A DNA stretch of 31,604 bases, taken from IMG/VR virus record IMGVR_UViG_3300010883_000239, positions 1-31,604 of that record; one strand, given 5' to 3'. Shown one piece after another: positions 16,901 through 24,300 of the stretch. The translations under genes were made by a program, and so were the position numbers. The DNA is from a virus. The notes beneath the pieces were generated by a model. It did no database searches. It was given only the letters and a program-made list of their open reading frames with translations, and had not been told where the DNA came from. The stretch's first letter is position 1, and every line of letters starts with the position of its first letter.

Positions 16901-18480
16901 TCTAAGAATCTTAAATATGTTTCATTGTCGTGTTTACCACGATCACTTAAATATTGTGGAACTGTTTTTCTTAATAAGTTATTATTTTGACTGTCAAATG
17001 CACTTGCTGAAGCTATTGCTGATTTTCTCCAGTTAAGTGCTTTAGTATTTCTTACATCTAATAGTTCGTAAGAAGCTCCTGGTAAAAATATACTATGAAC
17101 TGCCCAGTCAAATAACTCATCTGAATCCCATTCTAGGTAATCTTCCTTCCATCTAGCATTCTTATACGAACCAGATAATTTAGGGAAGGGAGTTATTACT
17201 GATCTAGTCCAGTCACGCTCTCCACCTCCTTTGGATCCTGATAGTGTTATGTATTTTGAATCCGAACCGCTCTCAAAATATAACCATTTTTCGAAATCAT
17301 CAAACTCATTTATTAATTTTACCTTCTTATCAACCCACTTTTTTTGATATTTTTTATTATAAGGTGTTCCACGTGAGCCAGTATATTCGTAAATATAAAC
17401 ATCTGATGTTGCGAAATCACTATACTCTATCTCTTGAGCGGATCTATCATATTGACCTATAACTTGTAGTTTATAAATAAAGTTATTAATACGCTGTTCA
17501 GCAGAGCTAAAATGTACAAAATTAGTAAGGACTGAGTAATCAATATTAAGTTGTATACCATCTGCACTTGAGCTATAACTATTTAATATAGTTGATTGAG
17601 TATCAGGGTCAGTACCTAGTACTTGATTGTAGCTCTTAAAATCAGTTTGTAATCTAGCTGTCTCGTCTAGGCATAAGTCAAAGTTAGGGCCCTGTATACT
17701 ATTACCTTCTATTATAATAGGTGCATCTAACATTACTCTGTTAATTGCAGGTTGAGCTGCTTCTGCTACCAACCAAGCTTTATCCTTTATCGCAACATTT
17801 GATGGTATAGGTTCATATAACTTAAGAAGAATAGTATTTGGTGTATCATCATCAGCTGGAAATATATCATCTATAAGCCAGGCTGATACTGCTAATATTC
17901 TGTTGAAAGCTAAATTTAATTGTAGAGATGTCCATAAAGGATTATTTGGTATCGCTGCATGCGTGTATGGACCTGTAACTGCGGATGTTACCTTTAATCG
18001 TTGCAATCTACTAAAGAATGTTTCTAGTAATGCACCTGCATTTACATCATCATCTTCTGCAACTGATGGTATTACTCTAACTTCAGTTCGATCTTTACTA
18101 ATAGAGTGTATTCTAAATTTAGGACCAACTGGAGCTCCAACTGCATCTCTATGAAAATTATATACTATATCATATACACCGGAATCAAATCCTAGTTTAG
18201 TTATATCGTTATTTACATCTAAATTTATCTCAGGCATACCTTCAAGATCAGTACCTATTGACCAGTCAGTAACTTTATGGTCTGAGAATAGAAGGTTTTT
18301 ATTTATATCATATACGTGTAGTTCAACTCGGTCAAAATCACTTTGCCCGTAAATAGGATTTTGCATATATCCATAGATTGTATCCATGGAGGTTAAATCT
18401 TCACGTTTATATACCTGAGCTCTAGTTTGTCCTTGAGTCAAGTCTATTTGTTCAATATTTTTATAGTAATCAAACGGCAT
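13975..18480 (-). CDS. Giant 1501-aa baseplate/tail protein with a LamG-like insert
   Basis: The longest complete gene here. The N-terminal half (MPFDYYKNIEQIDLTQGQTR...) is not assignable by eye. At about residues 680-920 there is a LamG/ConA-like region ending in SGSMQELRYYATPLSQSAL, the same signature as in the 1041-aa protein. The segment DLFNFNNTYWKKYNRTINQM...LTMLKRLIPARANADLGVVIEPH (about 1100-1155), then Pro/Gln-rich and low-complexity stretches, precede the C-terminus. The ATG shares its A with the stop of the preceding gene (TAATG), with GGGAAG upstream. Position shortly after gp25 and gp6 makes a wedge component possible; T4 gp7, the partner of gp6, is also very large. That equivalence is inference only. 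Confidence 0.82.
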   Translation of the reverse strand: MPFDYYKNIEQIDLTQGQTRAQVYKREDLTSMDTIYGYMQNPIYGQSDFDRVELHVYDINKNLLFSDHKVTDWSIGTDLEGMPEINLDVNNDITKLGFDSGVYDIVYNFHRDAVGAPVGPKFRIHSISKDRTEVRVIPSVAEDDDVNAGALLETFFSRLQRLKVTSAVTGPYTHAAIPNNPLWTSLQLNLAFNRILAVSAWLIDDIFPADDDTPNTILLKLYEPIPSNVAIKDKAWLVAEAAQPAINRVMLDAPIIIEGNSIQGPNFDLCLDETARLQTDFKSYNQVLGTDPDTQSTILNSYSSSADGIQLNIDYSVLTNFVHFSSAEQRINNFIYKLQVIGQYDRSAQEIEYSDFATSDVYIYEYTGSRGTPYNKKYQKKWVDKKVKLINEFDDFEKWLYFESGSDSKYITLSGSKGGGERDWTRSVITPFPKLSGSYKNARWKEDYLEWDSDELFDWAVHSIFLPGASYELLDVRNTKALNWRKSAIASASAFDSQNNNLLRKTVPQYLSDRGKHDNETYLRFLDLVAQSHDVSWTYTKYFTEINNRLHNTNFENKQGISDDLVYHVGKSYGIDLITGDPNQELWEYKLGKTENGFSIQSSPTASIRTMTAQQRTAETWKRIVNNLPLLLKSKGTITGVRSLINCYGIPEDILPIHEYGSSKKSEQTTLYKEPNFKYCLNFNQQQAVDTFWGPHHKTAGWVTSSNVTPNAVEVRVWPEPTVGTHTQSIWQVNNELGITLHRSHSNAIHEGRLEGFTNFGHFSMILSSSEGYVSASTGKARIFESTNNKQIGHGWWTVLLNRHANKNSHPLGSYHTGSNFKYELTALRGDYEVIDQSVSCSLTVTGSDAYYSSSINKSWSGSLEPGKRAYLGGFVTSSITSAYVHHQQHGAFGIPFSGSMQELRYYATPLSQSALIDHTLATEVYSSNGPTDSYNNLLLRLRLSDKGNHYSGSAAKETSSKTIMSVQPDQRTKYTYWDSSQEYSVSGSTINYPDSLPYDFTEEYYLINTPELGPNSYTSNKVRTEENKLLRHLSAEGRAEKPSSDKYALDSNNLGIYFSPTDQINKDIFDHIGRAPLDNFIGDPKQAYESEYIDLFNFNNTYWKKYNRTINQMTYLNELKLYDMSLFTMLKRLIPARANADLGVVIEPHFIERSKISPPGRISISGDGSPAPIARTTAQVAQVQQLTSPLVNKPRVTQLGYQLPPQVLVAKIGKPQKKPFKINIKQVSPLNSVMKSFSAVTQQSTQLAKQEFTQNTTTIDGVIGSSNSPIITLSNKSAKSLGKNSLEYQAAKERENQRTTSTVPSHILFSHSSYVSPTNGSSAEPINGSLRVTNQVSGSQYSFTSLRKSSSLSSTGYNTATGTYIKVKTPGYISSASFLHICDYRKSEFRKTTKYFYKGNGSVLDTMKSASLGKAFEDGRSFNKYAYSHSLVYAGVSDYNLGGTTGTDRTRHAGTQITAPDFNIDSTETPDRGPVVSFTIGDPNQIITSDPSFRGNLTIE

Positions 18481-19652
18481 TATAACTTCCCTATTAATTG
18501 TTTAAAGTCAGTATCAATTGTTCGTCTATATTGAGATAGAGTAAATGATTGACTTCGTAAACTTATTGTAAGTTTAGGAGAGTCGTTTGGTTTTAATAAT
18601 ATTAAACCATTATCGTTTCGTACTAATTTTTGTTTGATAGATTCCCGGTCACCAATAATAACAATATCCTCATCAGATGCTAATTTACTATCTCCTGCTA
18701 ATTCGCCTAGTTCAGCTCTTGCAGTTTTCTTTTTAGTAACTTCTATATCTTCTTCTGATAAAATAAGATCACTATCGGAAAGGTTTGGTCTAGCCATGTC
18801 TCCTACTAACTCGACTGTAGCTTCAAGTTTAACACCACTATCTAATACTATTTCTTCTTCATCTATTACGTCCTCGATACGAACTGTAAACACTGGTTTA
18901 CCATGACTGTCTACAAAATCAGTAATTGCAGCTATATTAGGTAACGGTTCTTCTGGTTCACCTAGTATAGGGTCTCCAGTTTCTGGGTCTGCAAAAACAC
19001 AGCTACCATCATCGATTAATGCCGCTGGGTCATAGTTTTCCGCATCTGGATCCGTACAACCTCTTCGTATTTCGTCAACTTTAATTGGGTCAGGTACGGT
19101 TGGATCAAATGTAAAGTCCTGTGTTTGGTCTTGACCGAGATCAACTACAACTTCATTGTTAATAACAATATTAGGAAATTCTACTTTATTATCACAATCT
19201 TTTTGATTTTCTAATGCAATCTCAGTAGGAGTAATTGCTGGTGGAGGTTTAACAACATCCTGAACCGTATCAACAGGTGGTCTAGCTGGGTCTACTTTAG
19301 TTATTATTTCCTTTATTACCTCGTTAGAATCCTCAATAATTTTATCAATTTCAGTGCGTATTGCTGACTCAGTTATGGGACCTTCCGGTCTAGGAGGTGG
19401 AGGTGGAGGTGGTATATTTCTTACATATTCCGGATTAGGTTTACCTCCTACTATAGGTGGAATATATGCAGATTCACCACCAGATGTACGTATAGGTGAT
19501 TCTGGTAGAGGTCTGGGTATAGGTATTGGTATAGGCTTTTCAATAGGCCTATCTGATCTCCCTACATTTGCCTGAGCTTTTTGTAGAGGGGTCTTACCTG
19601 CATCTCGTATTTTTTGAGCACGAGTGATATTAGTTTTTTTATTAACTGCCAT
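18480..19652 (-). CDS. Proline-rich structural protein with GCTDP...DDGSC motif
   Basis: A 390-aa protein. It begins basic, then is strongly proline-rich (PIPIPIPRPLP; eight consecutive prolines with the run PPPPPPPP at about 81-88), followed by acidic, extended sequence. In the middle is GCTDPDAENYDPAALIDDGS with a following Cys, a short disulfide- or calcium-type motif widespread in secreted surface proteins of marine Bacteroidetes and in marine phage proteins. It is joined to both neighbours by 1-nt TAATG overlaps, so it is co-translated with the structural genes. Likely a flexible virion linker or tail component; function unknown. The C-terminal about 100 residues look folded. Confidence 0.75.
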   Translation of the reverse strand: MAVNKKTNITRAQKIRDAGKTPLQKAQANVGRSDRPIEKPIPIPIPRPLPESPIRTSGGESAYIPPIVGGKPNPEYVRNIPPPPPPPRPEGPITESAIRTEIDKIIEDSNEVIKEIITKVDPARPPVDTVQDVVKPPPAITPTEIALENQKDCDNKVEFPNIVINNEVVVDLGQDQTQDFTFDPTVPDPIKVDEIRRGCTDPDAENYDPAALIDDGSCVFADPETGDPILGEPEEPLPNIAAITDFVDSHGKPVFTVRIEDVIDEEEIVLDSGVKLEATVELVGDMARPNLSDSDLILSEEDIEVTKKKTARAELGELAGDSKLASDEDIVIIGDRESIKQKLVRNDNGLILLKPNDSPKLTISLRSQSFTLSQYRRTIDTDFKQLIGKL

Positions 19653-20767
19653 TACCTACTAACCTTGAAGTAAAAATTTTCATCGTATATAACAACTGAA
19701 CTATCTGATTGAGTAACTTGAAAACAAAGTTTATAATAACGTTCAGGCATTAAGGAGTTCATTTCTAATTTCATGAAATTACCAGATGAGTCACAACTTA
19801 ATTTAGTTCCCTGATTACTGTAAGGTATAACAAACTCTTCTGTAATTGCGTCTTTAACTCCATAATAAGAGGATGTTGGTAGAAATTTAATATTTTTATA
19901 ATTAGATTGAGTAGAGAAAGTTTTAGTAGGGTACCTATCACGTCCTACTACTCTAATTTTAGGCTGTTCCTTTTCATTATATTCATGTTTAAGATTTTTT
20001 ACATAAACTACACTTTGATCTGAAGTTAGTTCAGATAGACCAGTTGAGTCAAAGCTTGAATCATCATATACTACCTCTAATCTGGGTTGATATACTGTAT
20101 TAGTTTGTCTTGAGAAGAATTGAACTCCACCATAATTAGTAGAATCAGTCTCTTGCGAACCAGATCGTAGTATTATTAGACCGTCATTAGATCTACTACC
20201 AGTTAGTAAATACTGTATAGCTGGAGTAACATCCATTCTCAAATCAGCTGATTCGTGCTCAAAAGATTGTGTACCATAATAGTCGTTATACCAAGTACCA
20301 CCACCTGTAACGCTGTTGTAAACCATAGCAGATCCAACTGCAAGTGAGCGTGAAGTCCATTGCGTATCTCTCGATGTTATGTACTCTATACTAGTTGCTT
20401 GCTTATCTCTATATATCCAAGAAGATGCTTGACGTTCAAATAAGTTTAATGCAGTTGGTTCTAACTTTCTACCTGAACCTTCATCCCAAGATTGAGATAC
20501 AGGGTATGATATTAACGTATAACTCCTAGGTACTTCAAAAGTACCTGCTTGGTATAGGTTTAAGTAAAAACGTGGTTGATTAATTTTACCTGATGCTACT
20601 GATGAACTTATCTCATCTAGTGGAAATTTTATTAAGATCCTCGAGGAGTGTATTCCTGCAGAAGAAGAAACTTTATTTAATTCTAGTACAGGATCTATAC
20701 CAGCATTTAAACTACCAGTTTTTTCATAGATAGTATTATCTGAATCTGCGTATATGGATTTTATCAT
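19652..20767 (-). CDS. DNRLRE/CBM96-like virion protein
   Basis: A 371-aa protein. The N-terminal about 230 residues fit the DNRLRE (CBM96-type) beta fold: SRILIKFPLDEI, a following run of strands (RFYLNLYQAGT), SYPVSQSWDEGSGR, and a late DVTPAIQYLLTG ... GLIILRSGSQE ... RLEVVYDD. In other proteins this fold binds polysaccharide or serves as a surface domain. The remainder (ELTSDQSVVYVKNLKHEYNE ... YKLCFQVTQSD) resembles a second beta domain. Located directly after gp6 (10-nt gap) and before the proline-rich protein (1-nt overlap), it is inferred to be part of the baseplate periphery. I do not recognise a T4 equivalent. Confidence 0.75.
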   Translation of the reverse strand: MIKSIYADSDNTIYEKTGSLNAGIDPVLELNKVSSSAGIHSSRILIKFPLDEISSSVASGKINQPRFYLNLYQAGTFEVPRSYTLISYPVSQSWDEGSGRKLEPTALNLFERQASSWIYRDKQATSIEYITSRDTQWTSRSLAVGSAMVYNSVTGGGTWYNDYYGTQSFEHESADLRMDVTPAIQYLLTGSRSNDGLIILRSGSQETDSTNYGGVQFFSRQTNTVYQPRLEVVYDDSSFDSTGLSELTSDQSVVYVKNLKHEYNEKEQPKIRVVGRDRYPTKTFSTQSNYKNIKFLPTSSYYGVKDAITEEFVIPYSNQGTKLSCDSSGNFMKLEMNSLMPERYYKLCFQVTQSDSSVVIYDENFYFKVSR

Positions 20768-20777
20768 TTTATAGCTC

Positions 20778-22664
20778 CTAGATTGATACTACACGACCTT
20801 TGATATCTGAATTTGGATATTTAATTTCAAATATACTAGGATCAAGTGATGGGTAAATTACTTGATTTCGTGTCGCTTGATTAATGTCGTAAATATTACC
20901 AGAGTAACCTGATTGTACGTCCTGAAGATTAAAAACTTCAATTTTTACAATACTTTGTAGTCCCATTATAGTAGAGAGCTCAGTATATAGATCTGATAAT
21001 ATTATCGGTTGATTTATTTGCCAGTCATCAATATTAAAAAATTGTTGAACTCGTTTTATAGATTTCAATAATACATCATTACTATTAAATCCTGGTAGAG
21101 TTAGTATTTCAAAATCTACTCCAACATTTATAATGTAAGCATTTTTAATAGTAACTGAATCAGTTAGCAGTCTATACGGGCTTAAGTAGTTTTTAATATT
21201 TTCTTTAGTTGCTGGGTTAGTTTTTACCAGCGATTTATTTGCATCATACGAAAGGGTGTATAGACTTACTGCAAAAGGATTCCTTAATCTATTATTAGTA
21301 TCACTTACATTTAATTTTTCATCTTGAGTTGCATATGCTTTTGCTACCGAACCGTAACTGCTTGGCATAGTCATAGTACGTATCATATAATCATCTTTAC
21401 TTACTACACGACCTTGAGCATTAAAAAATGCTAATGCGTTATCACGTACTTCATCTGCAGTTTCTGCTCCTCTACCTCCTTGAGCTGGTACTGGATTGGT
21501 AGCAGCTACTGATTTTTTAGTATTGTTAAAAAGTAATCTATCTAAACCTGCTCCTTCATTAGTAAAATTAATACTATCTATATCAGTTATTTCACCACTT
21601 GCAACATTATCCTTAATACCATTACCAATGGTATATTCAACTGTTATAACTGTACTATATGGTGCTTCACCGTATGCTTTAGTATACATAAAGTTGGAGG
21701 GGTCTATAAATTGGTTACTTGTAGGTGTTACTGTTGGTAGAGCTGAACCTGCGTTTTTAGGATTAGGTATAACTTCTTCATCAGGTTGAGTCGATGTACC
21801 TGGACCAAATTCTAGTACATATTTACCATCTTCTCGTACCCTTGAAGTAAATCGTTTTGATGTCTTTTTTAACTTAAGTAAGTATGGAGTTTCTTGATTA
21901 TAAACTGTTAAATTTGGATCAATATATTGATCGTTTTGTACTTGCTTAAACACTGTATCTTGCGCTATAAAAGGTACTTCAGTCCACTCTCTACCTGATG
22001 AGTCTGTAACTTTAATAATTTCTATAATATTAGCTCTAGCTAATGCAAGTTGTAAAAATGGTTGAACTGAACCAACTTGAAATGTTTCTATTACAGGGGT
22101 ACCTGATTGAAATCCTGCCTGCTTTCTTAAAAGATAGAATGTAGGATCACCTGTAGAATCATCTGTAGAAAATATAGATATTTCAGTAGGGTTAGTTGAT
22201 CCTGATACTGTAAAATCTACAGGTAGGTTACGTCTATAAACTGTGCCGTTAGCTGCGCGAACTTTCATACCACCTTTTATCGAGAGAGCATAACTGTAAT
22301 CAGGTCTATTGTTTATACCAGCTCCTTTTGCAGGAACTGTTTGAAATATATCTACATCTACGTTAGCAGCAATAGCTTGTTTTGGTTTATAACCAAGAGC
22401 TTGAGCTAAAGATATAACATTTTTCCGTTCAGTTGCATATGGTAATAAAGTTTCTTTAAATTGTTTATCTAGATAAAAACTTAAAACATCCCCTACATAA
22501 GCAGTTGTTTCAAGAAACATCATACCAGGAGATGCTTCGTTAAAGTCATTAAAGGTTGTTGGGTAATACGTTTTCGCAAAATTTAATAAATTTTTACGGA
22601 TAGTAGGAAAATCCTTACCAGTATATTTAATGTCTTTGCTTATTTTTTTATTTATAGATGCCAT
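20778..22664 (-). CDS. gp6: Baseplate wedge protein gp6
   Basis: A 628-aa protein, close to T4 gp6 in length. The N-terminal block YTGKDFPTIRKNLLNFAKTY ... DFNEASPGMMFLETTAYVGDVLSFYLDKQ is the conserved start of gp6/baseplate-J-like wedge proteins. The centre has the conserved region AETADEVRDNALAFF...QGRVVSKDDYMIRTMTMP, and the C-terminus the VGVDFEILTLPGFN...ITEL type segment. It builds the inner baseplate ring with gp25 and gp53/gp7 in T4. It lies 7 nt after gp25 with AGGAA before the ATG, so order and coupling match T4-like tail operons. Confidence 0.92.
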   Translation of the reverse strand: MASINKKISKDIKYTGKDFPTIRKNLLNFAKTYYPTTFNDFNEASPGMMFLETTAYVGDVLSFYLDKQFKETLLPYATERKNVISLAQALGYKPKQAIAANVDVDIFQTVPAKGAGINNRPDYSYALSIKGGMKVRAANGTVYRRNLPVDFTVSGSTNPTEISIFSTDDSTGDPTFYLLRKQAGFQSGTPVIETFQVGSVQPFLQLALARANIIEIIKVTDSSGREWTEVPFIAQDTVFKQVQNDQYIDPNLTVYNQETPYLLKLKKTSKRFTSRVREDGKYVLEFGPGTSTQPDEEVIPNPKNAGSALPTVTPTSNQFIDPSNFMYTKAYGEAPYSTVITVEYTIGNGIKDNVASGEITDIDSINFTNEGAGLDRLLFNNTKKSVAATNPVPAQGGRGAETADEVRDNALAFFNAQGRVVSKDDYMIRTMTMPSSYGSVAKAYATQDEKLNVSDTNNRLRNPFAVSLYTLSYDANKSLVKTNPATKENIKNYLSPYRLLTDSVTIKNAYIINVGVDFEILTLPGFNSNDVLLKSIKRVQQFFNIDDWQINQPIILSDLYTELSTIMGLQSIVKIEVFNLQDVQSGYSGNIYDINQATRNQVIYPSLDPSIFEIKYPNSDIKGRVVSI

Positions 22665-22671
22665 GTCTTTC

Positions 22672-23103
22672 CTACATATTCATTACGGTTACACTACCAT
22701 CAGAACCAAACTTAAATGTTACTGCTTTAAATTGTGTAATATCGTCTATTACACTAAAGTTTAATTCTATTACTATTTTATATTGATCAATATTTTCTAT
22801 AGATCGATCAACTTTGACTGTTCCAAGCTTTACATATGGTAACCAAAATTTAACTGCATCCATTATTTCAGTACGAACCATAGATGTTAAATCTCGTGTA
22901 TTAGGCTCAAAGATAAATCTCTTAAGATTAGTACCAAATTGGGGTTGCATAAATCGCTCACCTTTATCTGTTAATAAAAGGTTAACAATATTAGTTTTAG
23001 CTTGATCTAGAGTAGTATAATTTAATTTAAAATTAGATCTCCCTGAACCAAACGGTAACGCTATTCCTATACCAATATCATCTCTACCAAATAAGTTTGC
23101 CAT
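22672..23103 (-). CDS. gp25: Baseplate wedge protein gp25 (GPW/gp25 lysozyme-like fold family)
   Basis: A 143-aa protein. The family signature is clear: QAKTNIVNLLLTDKGERFMQ PQFGTNLKRFIFEP, where LLTDKGER and PxFGT are the conserved core. The stretch after it, TSMVRTEIMDAVKFWLPYVK, also fits. Homologues form the inner wedge in T4 tails, R-type pyocins and type VI secretion baseplates. The ATG overlaps the stop of the preceding 173-aa gene by one base, and gp6 follows 7 nt later. Confidence 0.95.
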   Translation of the reverse strand: MANLFGRDDIGIGIALPFGSGRSNFKLNYTTLDQAKTNIVNLLLTDKGERFMQPQFGTNLKRFIFEPNTRDLTSMVRTEIMDAVKFWLPYVKLGTVKVDRSIENIDQYKIVIELNFSVIDDITQFKAVTFKFGSDGSVTVMNM

Positions 23104-23624
23104 TATTTACTTTTAAACTTTTTTACTAACTCAGAATAATCTCTAGTTAGTGCTTTTGCTACCCCTGGATCTACTTCTGTAGTGTGACTTACACCACCAG
23201 CAACGTTAGTTCTAGGTAACATTTCTTGTATTGAAGGGGTACCCGTTGGCTGCATATCCCCGTAACCCATTTTAGCTGCTAAAGAAGCTCTATCAAATCC
23301 TTGTGCTGACTCTGCAGTGTAAGATTGATTGTTCATAGTTGGATATTCTTGATTACCAGCTGAAATCTCTCCAGCAGTTTCATTAAGTATAGCATTTAAA
23401 GTAGCATTTTTAGTGTACTGCTTTAAAGCTTTAGGTTTAGGTTTACGAGCTACTCGCTCAATACCATCTTGAAGCCCTAATGCATGCTTTAATCCTTTTT
23501 TGAATTCCTTCTTTGTAACTTGTGCTTTTGGTGCTTTACGCTCGTTTAATAGAGTACGTACTTCTTTACGAACCTCTTCACGAACAATTCTTCGTATAAC
23601 TTGTGCTAATTTGTTTGTTGACAT
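23103..23624 (-). CDS. Unknown protein upstream of gp25, basic N-terminus
   Basis: A 173-aa protein. Residues 1 to about 85 are strongly basic and helical (KLAQVIRRIVREEVRKEVRT, then many Lys). The remainder is polar, ending YSELVKKFKSK. No transmembrane segment or enzyme motif is seen. A ribosome site (AGAGGAAAAC) and a TATTTAT-type element precede it. One-base overlap with gp25 suggests a tail-assembly role, perhaps an assembly factor or small wedge part, but nothing in the sequence proves it. Confidence 0.7.
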   Translation of the reverse strand: MSTNKLAQVIRRIVREEVRKEVRTLLNERKAPKAQVTKKEFKKGLKHALGLQDGIERVARKPKPKALKQYTKNATLNAILNETAGEISAGNQEYPTMNNQSYTAESAQGFDRASLAAKMGYGDMQPTGTPSIQEMLPRTNVAGGVSHTTEVDPGVAKALTRDYSELVKKFKSK

Positions 23625-23645
23625 GTTTTCCTCTAAATATACTTT

Positions 23646-23659
23646 ATCATATATAAATA
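23646..23659 (-). promoter_or_regulatory. TATTTAT-type element before the 173-aa/gp25/gp6 group
   Basis: Minus-strand TATTTATATATGAT lies about 21 nt upstream of the ATG at 23624, in the 66-nt gap after the 198-aa gene. Resembles the site at 4170. It would mark a new transcript for the gp25-gp6 block if it is a promoter. Confidence 0.35.
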
Positions 23660-23690
23660 TAACTATTACTAAATTGTCGGTTAAAAAACC

Positions 23691-24287
23691 CTACGATACT
23701 CCCATCCATGGTATAGGAGTAGGTACCGGTCCTGCAGGTGTTGGTACAAGACCAGTATATAGTCCAGATATCATGGTTAAATGTTGTGTGAATCCTGATA
23801 CTAATATTCCTGCAATTGCTGCACAATTATTTGAGTGAAATGCATCATGTATAGATGATGCTAATGCAGGTATTGCTCCTAATCCAGGATCTAATTGTGT
23901 TACCCCAGGTGCAGGTGCTACAGTTGGTGGGTGTGGTGGGACAGGTTGATATTGAACTGCTGCCCAGGCATTAACTGTGCCAGTTGCTGCAGCTATCCAA
24001 ACTGGTACACCAATATCTATACCTTCAGGTGGAGCTCCAGCTGCTTGAAATTGTTGAGCAAATGAAGCTTCAAATCCCGATTGCATAGTTGACTTAAGCC
24101 ATCCACTTGAGACTAAATTACCTGGAACTGTTATCCCTGCTGTCTTTATAGCTAATTCGTATTCATCTGCTATCTTTTTAGCGGTTGGTCTACCAGCTGC
24201 TTGATAATCTTCATCACCGTCTCCTTTTGCGTTACCACAAAACCATGAGTTCATCTGTGCTGTAAATGCTGGCCATAATGCTGGCAT
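23691..24287 (-). CDS. Unknown Gly/Ala/Pro-rich baseplate-region protein
   Basis: A 198-aa protein starting MPALWPAFTAQMNSWFCGNA, with two mainly helical regions (about 30-95 and 140-175) separated by a proline-rich linker (QPVPPHPPTVAPAPG), and a PTPAGPVPTPIPW tail. Three Cys are visible, but no zinc pattern. It begins 13 nt after the gp5-like gene, with GGAG before the ATG, and is inferred to be part of the hub or tail tip. T4 has a small PAAR tip protein (gp5.4) near this place; I see no convincing PAAR signature here. Confidence 0.72.
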   Translation of the reverse strand: MPALWPAFTAQMNSWFCGNAKGDGDEDYQAAGRPTAKKIADEYELAIKTAGITVPGNLVSSGWLKSTMQSGFEASFAQQFQAAGAPPEGIDIGVPVWIAAATGTVNAWAAVQYQPVPPHPPTVAPAPGVTQLDPGLGAIPALASSIHDAFHSNNCAAIAGILVSGFTQHLTMISGLYTGLVPTPAGPVPTPIPWMGVS

Positions 24288-24300
24288 ATATTATCTCCTA

